Source: [Enterobacter] lignolyticus SCF1 (lineage in GTDB: Bacteria; Pseudomonadota; Gammaproteobacteria; Enterobacterales; Enterobacteriaceae). Taken from it: a stretch of DNA of 64,000 bases. The notes below the pieces were generated by a model. That model was not told where the DNA came from. It saw only the letters and a program-made list of their open reading frames with translations, and searched no databases. This document shows positions 1 through 8,931 of the stretch, piece by piece. Made by a program: the position numbers and the translations under genes. The DNA lies in the NCBI RefSeq assembly GCF_000164865.1, contig NC_014618.1, forward strand, positions 248,001 to 312,000. The letters run 5' to 3'. Each line of letters begins with the position of its first letter. Position 1 is the stretch's first letter.

Positions 1-1930
1 AAGCGTTCAGGCCGAGGTTCATATCCGGCAGACGTTGTTGCACGCCGGCGCTGAAGGTATTCTGGTGCCCGGTCTGGTCGCGCAGCGCGCTCAGGTTATA
101 GCTGAGCGTTTGATCCTTGTCGGCAATCCCTGAGGCGGTCGTCTGGTACTGATCGCCGGACGAGGTGGTATGCGTCCAGGCGGCGCTGATGGTCGAGGCG
201 TGGTAAGTTCCGCCGCCGAACGGAATGGAGAAAGAGACCGACGTTATGGTCTCTTTCGCTCCTTCGGAACCATACTCACCGGCGGTACGCTGTTTAGCGA
301 TAGTCAGGTTAACGCTGATGCCGTTACGGAAGCTGTTGCTGTAGCCAAACTGCAGTTGGGTATCATGGCCGCGGCTATCCCGGTAATTTTGCAGGGAGCC
401 GGTGATGAATAAGTTGCCATACTCCTGAATGCTTTGGTTGAGCGAAAGGTCAAAGCGCGAACTCTGCATCCACGTTGACGATTGCCAGCTGTCGCCGCTG
501 CGCGCTGCTTCCCGCATCCCTAGCACGTCGCTGAGATCCCGATAACCGCTGGCGGAATAACGGTAGTTGGCAAGTGAGACCGTTGTATTGGTGGGCTGGA
601 ACGTTTTACTGTAGGACAGGTGCGCCATCCAGCCGCTGGTATCCTGCCCCTCCGGCATTTTCGCCTGCGACCAGGTTAAATCCAGACCCAGCGCGCCTAA
701 AAAGCTGCCATATACGCCGCCGAACATTAGCGCCTGATAGCCGTCCGCCATGCGTAAACCGCTGTTGGCGGTGATAGCGTTGGTCACGCCATGTTGCCAG
801 GTGATATCGCCGAAGAGTGAATTATCGCCGCTATCGCGCGTGCGCCCGAGTGCGACCTGGTAGCGAGAAAGTCCCGGCCGGATAGAGTCAGGAACCGCCG
901 AGAAGGGGACGCTGAAGGTATTGACGGAGCCGTCGGCGCCAGTGACTTTTACCTGTAAATCGCCGCTGTAACTGGTGGGGTAGAGGTCCTTTATTTCAAA
1001 TGTGCCTGGGGCGACGGTGGTCTGGTAAATTTCGTTGCCGTTTTGGGTGACGGAAACAACGGAGTTGCTGGTCGCCAGCCCGCGAATGATAGGGGCATAG
1101 CCGCGCATGGAGTCGGGTAACATACGGTCATCGGTCGCTAGCGCCACGCCGTTGTAGTTCAGCCCCGAGAAAAATCGCCCGGTGGTGATCAGTTGGCCCA
1201 TGGCCAGTTGACTTTGTATTGACGGCAGCGGGCGCTGGAGATAGCTGCGAATATTGTTCCAGCTGCTGCCGTTTTCATGGGACCAGCTCAGCGTCGACAG
1301 TTCCCGATATTGCCACGAGCCGATATTGAGCCCCCCGTTCAGCGAGAGCCAGGCAGAGTCCTGGTTGCTACTCCCGCCTGAGTAGGAGACATGATATATA
1401 TTGCTGATATAGTTTATAAAACCGAGCGTGCTGCCCGTGTCTAAAGTATCCGGAGGAACATAGCCGCGGGGAAGGTTCTGCATCATGTTTTGCGGAATGC
1501 TGAGATTTAAGCGTAATTGCGAAAGATCGAAACGGCTGCTGGCGCCTTTGAATATGGCGTTAAACGGTACGCAATCGGATGTTTTTGCGGATTCTGGCTC
1601 GCTGATGCCGCTTTTGTTCAGTTGCTCATGCGTCAGGCAGGGTTGCACCGTATTGCGGGTATCGGCGATAAAGGTAATATCGTCGCTGGCAATAAAGCGA
1701 CCGTTAATATAGATATCGACTTTGTATCTGCCAGGTGCAATGGCATCGGCTTGAGCCAGCCGGGACAAGGTAGCCTGGCTAAAACGTCCGCCGCGGAACA
1801 GAGCAGGATCGAAATAATAGGTTTCAGAAGAAGAGGCCTGCGGCGCATCGCTTTCGCCAGCGATCGCAGGCAAAGACATCAGGTTTATGATGACAAAAGA
1901 AAATAAAACAACATTCTTATTATTATACAT
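1..1930 (-). CDS. Fimbrial outer-membrane usher (partial, C-terminus outside window)
   Basis: FimD/PapC-family usher, the outer-membrane pore that receives chaperone-subunit complexes and threads them outward as a fimbria. The open frame runs from an ATG at 1930 off the left edge, giving about 643 of the usual 800-870 residues. A signal peptide (start MYNNKNVVLFSF, likely cleavage after AIA) leads into the N-terminal domain beginning YYFDPALFRGG. Next come barrel strands and the plug-type segment NGNEIYQTTVAPGTFEIKDL at about residues 300-320. The two C-terminal periplasmic domains are not visible. It is third in a subunit-chaperone-usher operon, starting 29 bases after the chaperone stop, with a weak ribosome site. 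Family assignment is firm; the fimbrial type is not determined. Confidence 0.93.
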   Translation of the reverse strand, partial: MYNNKNVVLFSFVIINLMSLPAIAGESDAPQASSSETYYFDPALFRGGRFSQATLSRLAQADAIAPGRYKVDIYINGRFIASDDITFIADTRNTVQPCLTHEQLNKSGISEPESAKTSDCVPFNAIFKGASSRFDLSQLRLNLSIPQNMMQNLPRGYVPPDTLDTGSTLGFINYISNIYHVSYSGGSSNQDSAWLSLNGGLNIGSWQYRELSTLSWSHENGSSWNNIRSYLQRPLPSIQSQLAMGQLITTGRFFSGLNYNGVALATDDRMLPDSMRGYAPIIRGLATSNSVVSVTQNGNEIYQTTVAPGTFEIKDLYPTSYSGDLQVKVTGADGSVNTFSVPFSAVPDSIRPGLSRYQVALGRTRDSGDNSLFGDITWQHGVTNAITANSGLRMADGYQALMFGGVYGSFLGALGLDLTWSQAKMPEGQDTSGWMAHLSYSKTFQPTNTTVSLANYRYSASGYRDLSDVLGMREAARSGDSWQSSTWMQSSRFDLSLNQSIQEYGNLFITGSLQNYRDSRGHDTQLQFGYSNSFRNGISVNLTIAKQRTAGEYGSEGAKETITSVSFSIPFGGGTYHASTISAAWTHTTSSGDQYQTTASGIADKDQTLSYNLSALRDQTGHQNTFSAGVQQRLPDMNLGLNA

Positions 1931-1959
1931 ACCGCTAATTCCATTTTATTTGACGCTTT

Positions 1960-2670
1960 TCAGAACCTGCGTTCTACTCTCACATCAACGCCGAAATCAT
2001 TGACCAGCACCAGACGCAGGCGAGCGCCTTTCAGGCTGCCGGGAAGGGCTGCGGCCGTCCAGGATGTGGTGGCTCCTGGCGCGATCATGGTATTAGTCGC
2101 CAGCATCATCTCTTTGTTATTGATGATTAAGCTGGCATGGCGAACGGATAAATAATGACTGTCAGGGTTGGTTATTTGAATGCCGTTGCTGGTGGATTGC
2201 AGTTTTAGCCCATTAGCGATAAGCGTGACGTCCAGATCGCCAGCTATTGATTTCGGTCGATAGAACACCTTCACTTTGTTAGTAATCGCAATAACTAACT
2301 TATTCGTGCTGGCGTCGTTTTTATTCATTGCCGGTAATTGGGTGAAACTAAGATAAAAAAGTGATTCACGGTCTTGAGGAAGATGGATACCGCCCGAATT
2401 GATGATGCGTATTGATTGACCTGCATTAGGTTCCATTCTGAAAATCTGCGGCGTAATAACAAATTGCGATAAATCGCCTGTGGCAGACTCGCCGCCCTCA
2501 AGTTGTAGTTGTACGATATATGGTGTGCTGTCCATATTCTTTAATTGGACAGTTTTTTCCCTGGTGTTTTCCGGGAATATAACACGTGTGCCAGTCATCA
2601 CTACGCTGGCATAAGCGATATTGCCAGTAAGGAGTGACAGGAGTAGCGCAAGTAGAGGAAAAACACGCAT
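1960..2670 (-). CDS. Periplasmic fimbrial chaperone (PapD/FimC family)
   Basis: Pilus-assembly chaperone that folds and caps fimbrial subunits in the periplasm by donor-strand complementation before delivery to the usher. It has 236 residues including a signal peptide ending GNIAYA. It carries the family signature LPQDRESLFYLSF (about residues 97-109) in the first Ig-like domain and the alternating hydrophobic G1 strand KLVIAITNKVKVFYRP before the second domain. The loop before G1 is short, as in chaperones of rod-type pili. A good ribosome site (GAGGA, 6-base spacing) fixes the start. It lies between the major subunit and the usher on the same strand. Confidence 0.95.
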   Translation of the reverse strand: MRVFPLLALLLSLLTGNIAYASVVMTGTRVIFPENTREKTVQLKNMDSTPYIVQLQLEGGESATGDLSQFVITPQIFRMEPNAGQSIRIINSGGIHLPQDRESLFYLSFTQLPAMNKNDASTNKLVIAITNKVKVFYRPKSIAGDLDVTLIANGLKLQSTSNGIQITNPDSHYLSVRHASLIINNKEMMLATNTMIAPGATTSWTAAALPGSLKGARLRLVLVNDFGVDVRVERRF

Positions 2671-2748
2671 ATTACGTCCTCTTTTTATATTCCAGGAATG
2701 GCTGGTACAGATATAAGGCTGTAGACGCTACAGCCTTAATATCGGGCA

Positions 2749-3306
2749 TTAGAAATAACTGACGGTATACTCGGCGACTGCGGTTACCGCGCCTGGCGCT
2801 GCCGTACTGGAATCGATAACGTAGTACTGGGCGCCGAAGTCATAGCTGGTGGACGTCGCTCCGGCAGGCAGCACCAGACCCGCGACATTCGTTGGCCCAT
2901 TGAGCATCACTGGGCTTCCCCCAGTGCCACTGTCGGTCAGCTGGATACCGAAGCCGCTCGCCGCGTTGGTGGCCGCGCGGTTCCCCATCACGCCAGAGGT
3001 AGCATCAACGTTATAGCCCAGGAATTTTGTACTAATATTTTGTGGAGAGCCGCTGGCGGTACAGCCGGTGAGAGAAACGGTAAATGGCGTCAATCCGGCG
3101 ACTTGCCCATTCGCCAGCGTGGCGCCGAAGTCGGTCATTGCTACGGTTGGCAGCATCACAATGGAGTTTGATTGTCCGTTAATCGTGACAGAGCATGTCT
3201 GGTCGGTAACCTCCCCCTGAAAGGTAACGGTTGGCGCTGCAAAAGCTGAAGATGAAATTACACCCGCGGCGATGAGAAGGCATATATTTCTCATAGAGCT
3301 AGTCAT
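2749..3306 (-). CDS. Major fimbrial subunit (type 1-like pilin)
   Basis: Structural pilin of the chaperone-usher fimbria. It has 185 residues: a signal peptide ending SSSAFA, a donor-strand region starting APTVTFQGEVTDQTCSV, and the two conserved cysteines (in DQTCSV and LTGCTAS) that make the pilin disulphide. It ends with the typical beta zipper YTVSYF with a penultimate tyrosine. The start at 3306 is supported by AAAAGGA eight bases upstream. It is the first gene of the operon, followed by chaperone and usher. The 680-base AT-rich region upstream separates it from the divergent regulator at 3992. Confidence 0.93.
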   Translation of the reverse strand: MTSSMRNICLLIAAGVISSSAFAAPTVTFQGEVTDQTCSVTINGQSNSIVMLPTVAMTDFGATLANGQVAGLTPFTVSLTGCTASGSPQNISTKFLGYNVDATSGVMGNRAATNAASGFGIQLTDSGTGGSPVMLNGPTNVAGLVLPAGATSTSYDFGAQYYVIDSSTAAPGAVTAVAEYTVSYF

Positions 3307-3991
3307 CTGTTGTATCCTTTTTGAATAAGACGCATGGCATTGTTTTCTATTCAGAGGTGAATCATATTATCTCGTGATAATTAGTAATTAATGGATAGTT
3401 ACATAATGATTCGCTTCTGAAATAAAACTAGCACTGGCGAAGTCGGATCGCAACGAAGAACATAATTCATGGCGCCAGGAATATATAACAAATGAATAGG
3501 AAGGATAGAGTAAAAACGGAATTATGGTGGGGTTTTATCCACCGGCCAATATAATTTTATGATGCTGAGTGAAACAAGCGATGATAGCGAATGGATGGCA
3601 TGAGCAAGAGGAATCATTCATGAAGCTAATAAATAACTTGTGTAATTATATTTTTATCCATAATGTGTTCTGGCTCGCTGATTTTAGATTGCAAGTGAAT
3701 GACTAGCATCTATAATCAAAAGTTGCAGGTGGTACTTCTATAGTCTTTCTAATAAGCAGGCGATGGAATAAATTTATATTTTTCACTAAGTGGTATTTTT
3801 CTGCGTTGAGTTCCCTCCTTGTTTTAACATCTGCTGGTGCTGAGAAATACCTGGTCCGGATTACATCTCATACATTTTATGCCTGGCTCTGCACAGTTGG
3901 TAGCATAATCCTATGTATATGTTAAGTCATCTGTATAAATATATTAAATAAATCTGTTATATTTGTGAAAAGTTAAGTTTCAGGGGTGGGT
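3307..3991. promoter_or_regulatory. AT-rich divergent control region between pilin and LuxR-type regulator
   Basis: About 685 bases without a convincing gene, clearly richer in A and T than the rest of the window. It must hold the promoters of the fimbrial operon (minus) and the regulator (plus). A perfect inverted repeat ATTATC/GATAAT with a 4-base spacer lies at 3366-3381, 60-75 bases upstream of the pilin start, and could be an operator. No invertase gene or paired recombination repeats of a phase switch were seen. The long AT-rich stretch would suit H-NS silencing, which is inference. Confidence 0.5.
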
Positions 3992-4624
3992 ATGTGTAAA
4001 GAGAAGCCGTATGAACGCAGCTCTTGTGATAGCATTCTTAATGCTAAGTGTTTAGGTTGTAAAAATGCATGCCTGTTTAAAGATAAGAAAGTCGATGACT
4101 GCATCGGAGTTGAATATTATATTTGGCCACAGGAGAATCAATATCTTATTGATGGAATGCAGGAGATATTATTTGATAGCAAAGAGAGGTTAATAAAGCA
4201 ACCCGTTGTTTTTATTGATTTTAACTATCATAACTTGGGTTTGTTTCTCACCGATAGTTGGCTGGATACTTTTAAAGGCGCACGCCTGATTTTACTTACA
4301 GATAAGGTTATGGAGCCTATTGCGCACTACTGGTTTTATCATGATCGTGCCGATACGGTTATTAGTGCAATTATTTTTTATAATGATGATCATCAGGTGG
4401 TCTCCAGTAAATCGAGAGCCGCATTTATGGGGCGAGTGCTGAGACCAGCAAAAGGAATAAAGAAACTGACGGATAAAGAGTATGCGCTTTTATCCCATCT
4501 GTACCACGGCGAAACCCCCAAAAAAGTCGCGACGAAAATAGGGGCGAACGTTAAGTCGGTCTATGTTACCAAGCTCAGGGGCGAATCAAAGATGGGCGCA
4601 AGGCTGCATAGCCTGTTTATCTGA
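3992..4624 (+). CDS. LuxR-family transcriptional regulator with cysteine-rich N-terminus
   Basis: DNA-binding protein of 210 residues. A C-terminal LuxR/GerE-type helix-turn-helix runs over about residues 150-205 (LTDKEYALLSHLYHGETP, then KKVATKIGANVKSVYVTK). The ATG at 3992 is chosen because AGGGG at 3982-3986 sits five bases before it; a GTG at 3986 is the alternative. All six cysteines fall in the first 37 residues (C2, C12, C20, C23, C27, C37), with a CxxCxxxC core, and none occur later, suggesting a metal or redox site. It is divergent from the fimbrial operon and so probably its regulator. The middle domain is not recognised. Base composition is more AT-rich than the backbone genes. Confidence 0.85.
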   Translation: MCKEKPYERSSCDSILNAKCLGCKNACLFKDKKVDDCIGVEYYIWPQENQYLIDGMQEILFDSKERLIKQPVVFIDFNYHNLGLFLTDSWLDTFKGARLILLTDKVMEPIAHYWFYHDRADTVISAIIFYNDDHQVVSSKSRAAFMGRVLRPAKGIKKLTDKEYALLSHLYHGETPKKVATKIGANVKSVYVTKLRGESKMGARLHSLFI

Positions 4625-4680
4625 CAAGTAACATTCCGGGCGCGAGAGTCTTGCAGCATCAGGCGCCCGAATAACCTCCG

Positions 4681-4926
4681 CTACCACTTCACATCACGGG
4701 CATTCTGCCGACCGGTCTGGCGGTTTTGACGTTTGTCGTGGCGGCACTGCGCGTTGCTCTTGTTATTGCTGGCCACGCAATCACGTTTTTCTTCACGTCC
4801 CTGCGTACGGGTTTCCTGACGGACGTTACGCGCATCCTGGCGCTGTTCGCCCTGATAGGTCGCATGGGCGGATAGGGCCGGCATCAGCAGCGCGGCGGTG
4901 ACCAGAGAAAAAATAATTTTGTTCAT
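4681..4926 (-). CDS. Small secreted basic/acidic-repeat protein, function unknown
   Basis: Predicted periplasmic protein of 81 residues. The start at 4926 (MNKIIFSLVTAALLMPALSA) gives a clean signal peptide cleaved after AHA; an upstream ATG at 5019 would bury it. The mature part is dominated by Arg, Gln, Glu, Asn and Lys (for example QDARNVRQETRTQGREEKRD), with two cysteines, and has no recognised domain. It lies between the LuxR-type regulator and gor, convergent with the regulator. Not recognised as any characterised protein. Confidence 0.6.
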   Translation of the reverse strand: MNKIIFSLVTAALLMPALSAHATYQGEQRQDARNVRQETRTQGREEKRDCVASNNKSNAQCRHDKRQNRQTGRQNARDVKW

Positions 4927-5067
4927 AGTAAACAACCTGATAAAGATAAAGACATAATGTAAGAACCTGTCAGGCTCCGACGATATTGTTACGTGTCGCT
5001 GGAAGGCACGTCGGTGCAATTGGTGTGTATGACCCGGCTATTTTGTTTACTTTTAAATATAGCGGAT

Positions 5068-5096
5068 AAAAAAAGCCCCGCGCAGGCGCGGGGCTT
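5068..5096 (-). terminator. Rho-independent terminator of gor
   Basis: Stem GCCCCGCG/CGCGGGGC (5075-5082 with 5087-5094), 4-base loop, followed on the minus strand by a run of T (plus-strand A-run 5068-5074). It lies 23 bases after the gor stop. Confidence 0.9.
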
Positions 5097-5118
5097 CAGG
5101 GAAGTGCAGGCTAATGCC

Positions 5119-6471
5119 TTAGCGCATGGTCACGAACTCTTCCGCCGCCGTCGGGTGAATCGCAACGGTGTTGTCGAAGTCCTTCTTGGTGGCACCCATC
5201 TTCAGCGCGACCGCGAAGCCCTGCAGCATTTCATCCATGCCGAAGCCGATGCCGTGGATGCCGACAATTTTCTCTTCCGGACCCACGCAGACCAGCTTCA
5301 TGCGGCACGGCTGGCGGTGAGAGGTTACGGCGGTATACATGGCGGTAAACGCGGATTTATAGACTTTTACCGCCTCGTCGCCGTACTGCTCGCGCGCCTG
5401 TGGTTCGGTTAAGCCCACGGTGCCGATAGGCGGGTGACTGAAGACTACGGTCGGGATGTTGCTGTAGTCCAGGTGCTCTTCCGGCTTATTGTTAAACAGG
5501 CGCTCGGACAGACGGCGGCCCGCCGCCACGGCGACCGGGGTCAGCTCAACGGCGCCGGTGTTATCGCCCACCGCGTAGATCCCCGGAACGCTGGTGTTCT
5601 GGAATTTGTCGACGACGATATAGCCTTTGTCGTTGGTTTTAACGCCGGTTACCGCCAGGTTGACGTTGTCGTTGGCTGGTTCGCGGCCAATCGCCCAGAT
5701 CAGGCAGTCAACGGTCTGGCTGCGGCCATCTTCCAGCTCAAGGGTCAGGCTGCCGTCGGCGTTCTTCACTACCGCTTTCGGCACGGCGTGCGTGTGCAGC
5801 TGCGGGCCTTCAGCGTTCATCACTTCAACCAGCGTTTCGATAATGAGCGGGTCAAAGCTGCGCAGCGGCGCGTGTTTACGCACGAACAGATGCGCCTGCG
5901 CGCCCAGGCCGTTAATCACGCCCGCCAGCTCAACCGCGATGTAGCCTGCGCCGACGATCGCCACGCGCTTCGGCAGCGCCGGCAGCGCGAAGAAGCCATC
6001 GGAATCAATACCGTATTCCGCACCCGGAATGTTCGGGTGGCTCGGACGGCCGCCGGTGGCGATCAGGATGTGGTCGGCGGTAATGATTTCGCCGTTCACT
6101 TCGACGGTTTTCGCATCGACGAAACGGGCGAAACCGTGGATGACATCCACCTTATTTTTACCCAGCACGTTGTCATACGAGGTATGGATACGGTCGATGT
6201 AGGCGCTACGGCTGGCAATCAGACGCTCCCAGTCAAAGTGATTGATGGTGGTGTCAAAGCCATAGTCCGGGCCGTACAGATGAATCGCTTCGCGGATTTG
6301 CGCCGCGTGCCACATCACTTTTTTCGGCACGCAGCCGACGTTAACGCAGGTGCCGCCCAGTTCCTTCGCTTCAATCAGCGCACACTTCTGGCCGTACATA
6401 GCCGCGCGGTTGATGGAGGCGATACCGCCGCTGCCGCCGCCGATAGCGATGTAGTCATAATGCTTAGTCAT
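5119..6471 (-). CDS. gor: Glutathione-disulfide reductase
   Basis: Cytoplasmic flavoenzyme that reduces oxidised glutathione with NADPH. It has 450 residues, the same as E. coli Gor. The FAD-binding GGGSGG motif is at residues 11-16 and the redox-active disulphide GGTCVNVGCVPKK at C42 and C47. An NADPH-binding Rossmann motif AIVGAGYIAVELAG follows in mid-protein, and the C-terminal HPTAAEE segment holds the catalytic histidine of the partner subunit. It lies downstream of rlmJ on the same strand, 71 bases away, and ends at a strong terminator. Confidence 0.98.
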   Translation of the reverse strand: MTKHYDYIAIGGGSGGIASINRAAMYGQKCALIEAKELGGTCVNVGCVPKKVMWHAAQIREAIHLYGPDYGFDTTINHFDWERLIASRSAYIDRIHTSYDNVLGKNKVDVIHGFARFVDAKTVEVNGEIITADHILIATGGRPSHPNIPGAEYGIDSDGFFALPALPKRVAIVGAGYIAVELAGVINGLGAQAHLFVRKHAPLRSFDPLIIETLVEVMNAEGPQLHTHAVPKAVVKNADGSLTLELEDGRSQTVDCLIWAIGREPANDNVNLAVTGVKTNDKGYIVVDKFQNTSVPGIYAVGDNTGAVELTPVAVAAGRRLSERLFNNKPEEHLDYSNIPTVVFSHPPIGTVGLTEPQAREQYGDEAVKVYKSAFTAMYTAVTSHRQPCRMKLVCVGPEEKIVGIHGIGFGMDEMLQGFAVALKMGATKKDFDNTVAIHPTAAEEFVTMR

Positions 6472-6542
6472 AGCTTGTATCCTTGATCGTTGATTGCCGC
6501 GATTGTATACCGGGTATTAAAAGGTTCCACCGATGGCTGCGA

Positions 6543-7385
6543 TTACTCAGGCACTATCCAGCTAACGGAAGTGTGGCCGATGCCGGACGGGACCAGCGTT
6601 TTATGCAGCCACGGCAGCACGCTGTTCATCTGCGCTTCCAGCTTCCAGGGCGGGTTAATGACGATCATGCCCGATGCGGTCATACCGCGCTGATCGCTGT
6701 CCGGACGCACCGCCAGCTCAATCTGCAGGATTTTACGAATACCGGTAGCCTCAAGATCTTTGATCATGCGCTTGATCTGCGCGCGCAGCACCACCGGGTA
6801 CCACAGCGCATAGGTGCCGGTCGCAAAGCGCTTATAGCCTTCATTGATGCCGGAGACTACCGCCTGGTAGTCGGTTTTGATCTCGTAGGGCGGATCGATA
6901 AGGATCAGCCCGCGTCGCGAAACCGGCGGCAGTTTAGCTTTCAGCTGCTGGTAGCCGTCCGCTTTTTCCACGCGGGCGCGCGCATCCTTCTGAAACTCGG
7001 ATTTCAGCAGCGGGAAGTCGCTCGGGTGCAGCTCGGTCAGCTGCAGGCTGTCCTGCTCGCGCAGCAGCTGACGGGCAATCAGCGGCGAACCCGGGTAATA
7101 GCGCAGCTGGCCGCTGCGGTTGAAATGCTGGACTACGCTGATGTAAGGCTCAAGCTCGGCGGGCAGGTCGTCCTGCTGCCAGACGCGGGCGATACCTTCC
7201 AGATATTCGCCGGTACGCTCCGCGTGCTCACCGCTCAGCTGATAGCGTCCGGCGCCCGCATGGGTGTCGAGATAGAGAAATGGCTTATCTTTCTCTTTCA
7301 GCGCTTCAATGATCAGGCTCTGGACGGTGTGTTTGAGGACGTCGGCATGGTTGCCGGCGTGAAAGCTGTGGCGATAACTGAGCAT
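6543..7385 (-). CDS. rlmJ: 23S rRNA (adenine2030-N6)-methyltransferase
   Basis: RlmJ methylates A2030 of 23S rRNA using S-adenosylmethionine. It has 280 residues and starts MLSYRHSFHAGNHADVLKH, the strongly conserved opening of the family. The methyltransferase catalytic motif DPPYE is in LILIDPPYEIKTD (about residues 161-173). The position upstream of gor is the same as in E. coli. The 187-base gap to the divergent phosphatase gene holds the promoters of both; no specific operator was recognised. Confidence 0.97.
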   Translation of the reverse strand: MLSYRHSFHAGNHADVLKHTVQSLIIEALKEKDKPFLYLDTHAGAGRYQLSGEHAERTGEYLEGIARVWQQDDLPAELEPYISVVQHFNRSGQLRYYPGSPLIARQLLREQDSLQLTELHPSDFPLLKSEFQKDARARVEKADGYQQLKAKLPPVSRRGLILIDPPYEIKTDYQAVVSGINEGYKRFATGTYALWYPVVLRAQIKRMIKDLEATGIRKILQIELAVRPDSDQRGMTASGMIVINPPWKLEAQMNSVLPWLHKTLVPSGIGHTSVSWIVPE

Positions 7386-7572
7386 CAGGAGTTCCGAAAT
7401 TAAAAACGATGCCGACAGTTTACCGCAGATTGCGATGGATTACCGCTGATGCGCGGCGCCCGTCGTGATGAAGGAAAAGCGTTGCTAAACATAACGGTGT
7501 CATAAAACGGTCAATTACCCGCGCTAGCGTCGGTAAAAAGCAAGGTAATCAATTGAATAAAAGGAATAAAAA

Positions 7573-8844
7573 ATGAAAAAACGTCTTACGTTGTTAGCGG
7601 TATCGTTCGTTTTTGCGTTCCCGTCGCTGGCAAAAGAGGTGTCGCTGAACGCCGCGGCGGCCATTGCCGCCAGCGTGACGCCCGCCTCCCCCAGCGCGTC
7701 GTATGATGCGCTGGAAAGCCAGTCGCTGGCGGCGCTGCGCAATGCGCTGAAAGGCGATTCGCCGACGCTGAGCCGCGAGCAGCTGGGGCATTCGACGCAG
7801 TCCGCGACGCTTGCGGATACCGCGTGGCTGAAGGCGCGAGGGTATGATTTCCAGAGCAAAGCCCGACAGCAGGCGGGGATCTCGCTCCTCTCGGCGTTCA
7901 CCGCGCAGCCGTCGCCGGTGCTGGCGGCGAACCTGGCGACCGTCACCGCCATCAACCGCGACGCGACGGCGGCAACGCGCCAGCAGGCGCTGGCGGATGC
8001 CGAAGGGATAAGCTACCTCTATTTCCTCAGCGACGCGCTGGGGCCGCGCCTTGGCAAGGCGTTTATCACCGCCTATGACAAGGGCGAAATCGGCAAAGCG
8101 GCGGCGCTGATTAAAGCCAGCGAGGTCAGTACGGGGGCGGCGAAGAAGCATTTCAACAACCCCCGCCCGTTCCTCGTCAGCGGCAATACCATCCACCTGG
8201 TGCCTGACGACACGGTAGCGAAAGACCAGACGCCGTACACCGCCGACGGCGGTTCGTTCCCGAGCGGACACGCTAATACCGGCTACACCGACGCGCTGCT
8301 GATGGCCCAGATGCTGCCGGAGCGCTATGAGGCGCTGGTGACGCGCGGGGCGCGCTACGGCTATTCGCGGCTTGTGCTCGGCGTACATTACCCGCTGGAC
8401 GTGATGGGGTCGCGGATGGTGGCGCAGAGCAACGTGGCGCACTATCTGAACGATGCGAAATACCGCGCGCTGTTTAACGAAGCCCGCGATCAGCTGCGCA
8501 GCGCGCTGGAAAAAGAGTGCGGCATGGCGCTGGCCCAGTGTGCGAAAACCGACGGGAAAAACGATCCGTACCGCGACCCGGCGATGCAGACGCTATACCG
8601 CTTCACCATGACCTACGGCCTGCCGCAGCAGAAAGGGGAGCGCGCGACGCTTGTCGTGCCGGCAGGCGCCGAGGCGCTGCTGGAGAGCGCCCTGCCGCAG
8701 CTTTCCGCCGCCCAGCGCCGCGCGCTGATGGTGAAAACCGCGATTCCGGCGGGGTATCCGCTCTCCGGAACGACGCCGGAACAGCAGTTCTGGCAGCGTC
8801 TGGATCTTGCTGCGGCGTATGCGGCGGCAAAGCAAGCCCATTGA
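7573..8844 (+). CDS. Periplasmic PAP2-family acid phosphatase
   Basis: Non-specific acid phosphatase of the vanadate-sensitive PAP2 superfamily, exported to the periplasm. It has 423 residues with a signal peptide ending FPSLA. The three catalytic motifs are present: K-x6-RP in KKHFNNPRP, FPSGHANT, and SR-x5-H-x3-D in SRLVLGVHYPLD. It is longer than the classic ~250-residue PhoN/PhoC class A enzymes; the extra length is an N-terminal segment of about 120 residues and a C-terminal tail of about 130. It sits between rlmJ and prlC, where E. coli K-12 has no gene. Its stop codon overlaps the prlC heat-shock promoter. The substrate is unknown. Confidence 0.9.
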   Translation: MKKRLTLLAVSFVFAFPSLAKEVSLNAAAAIAASVTPASPSASYDALESQSLAALRNALKGDSPTLSREQLGHSTQSATLADTAWLKARGYDFQSKARQQAGISLLSAFTAQPSPVLAANLATVTAINRDATAATRQQALADAEGISYLYFLSDALGPRLGKAFITAYDKGEIGKAAALIKASEVSTGAAKKHFNNPRPFLVSGNTIHLVPDDTVAKDQTPYTADGGSFPSGHANTGYTDALLMAQMLPERYEALVTRGARYGYSRLVLGVHYPLDVMGSRMVAQSNVAHYLNDAKYRALFNEARDQLRSALEKECGMALAQCAKTDGKNDPYRDPAMQTLYRFTMTYGLPQQKGERATLVVPAGAEALLESALPQLSAAQRRALMVKTAIPAGYPLSGTTPEQQFWQRLDLAAAYAAAKQAH

Positions 8845-8869
8845 AATCCTCTACACTTACCCCCATGCT
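8841..8869 (+). promoter_or_regulatory. Sigma-32-type heat-shock promoter of prlC-rsmJ
   Basis: TTGAAA at 8841-8846 and CCCCATGCT at 8861-8869, separated by 14 bases, fit the RpoH promoter consensus (CTTGAAA, then CCCCATnTA). The -35 element contains the stop codon of the phosphatase gene. E. coli prlC is known to be heat-shock controlled. Confidence 0.75.
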
Positions 8870-8931
8870 ACATCTCATCTGACAGGCGCTGGAATACGCG
8901 CCTGATTCATTCTTTTCAACAGGACGCGCTT

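Noticed and set aside
3307..3991. Invertible phase-switch for the fimbrial operon
   Set aside because: No pair of matching inverted repeats bounding a promoter segment and no recombinase gene in view.
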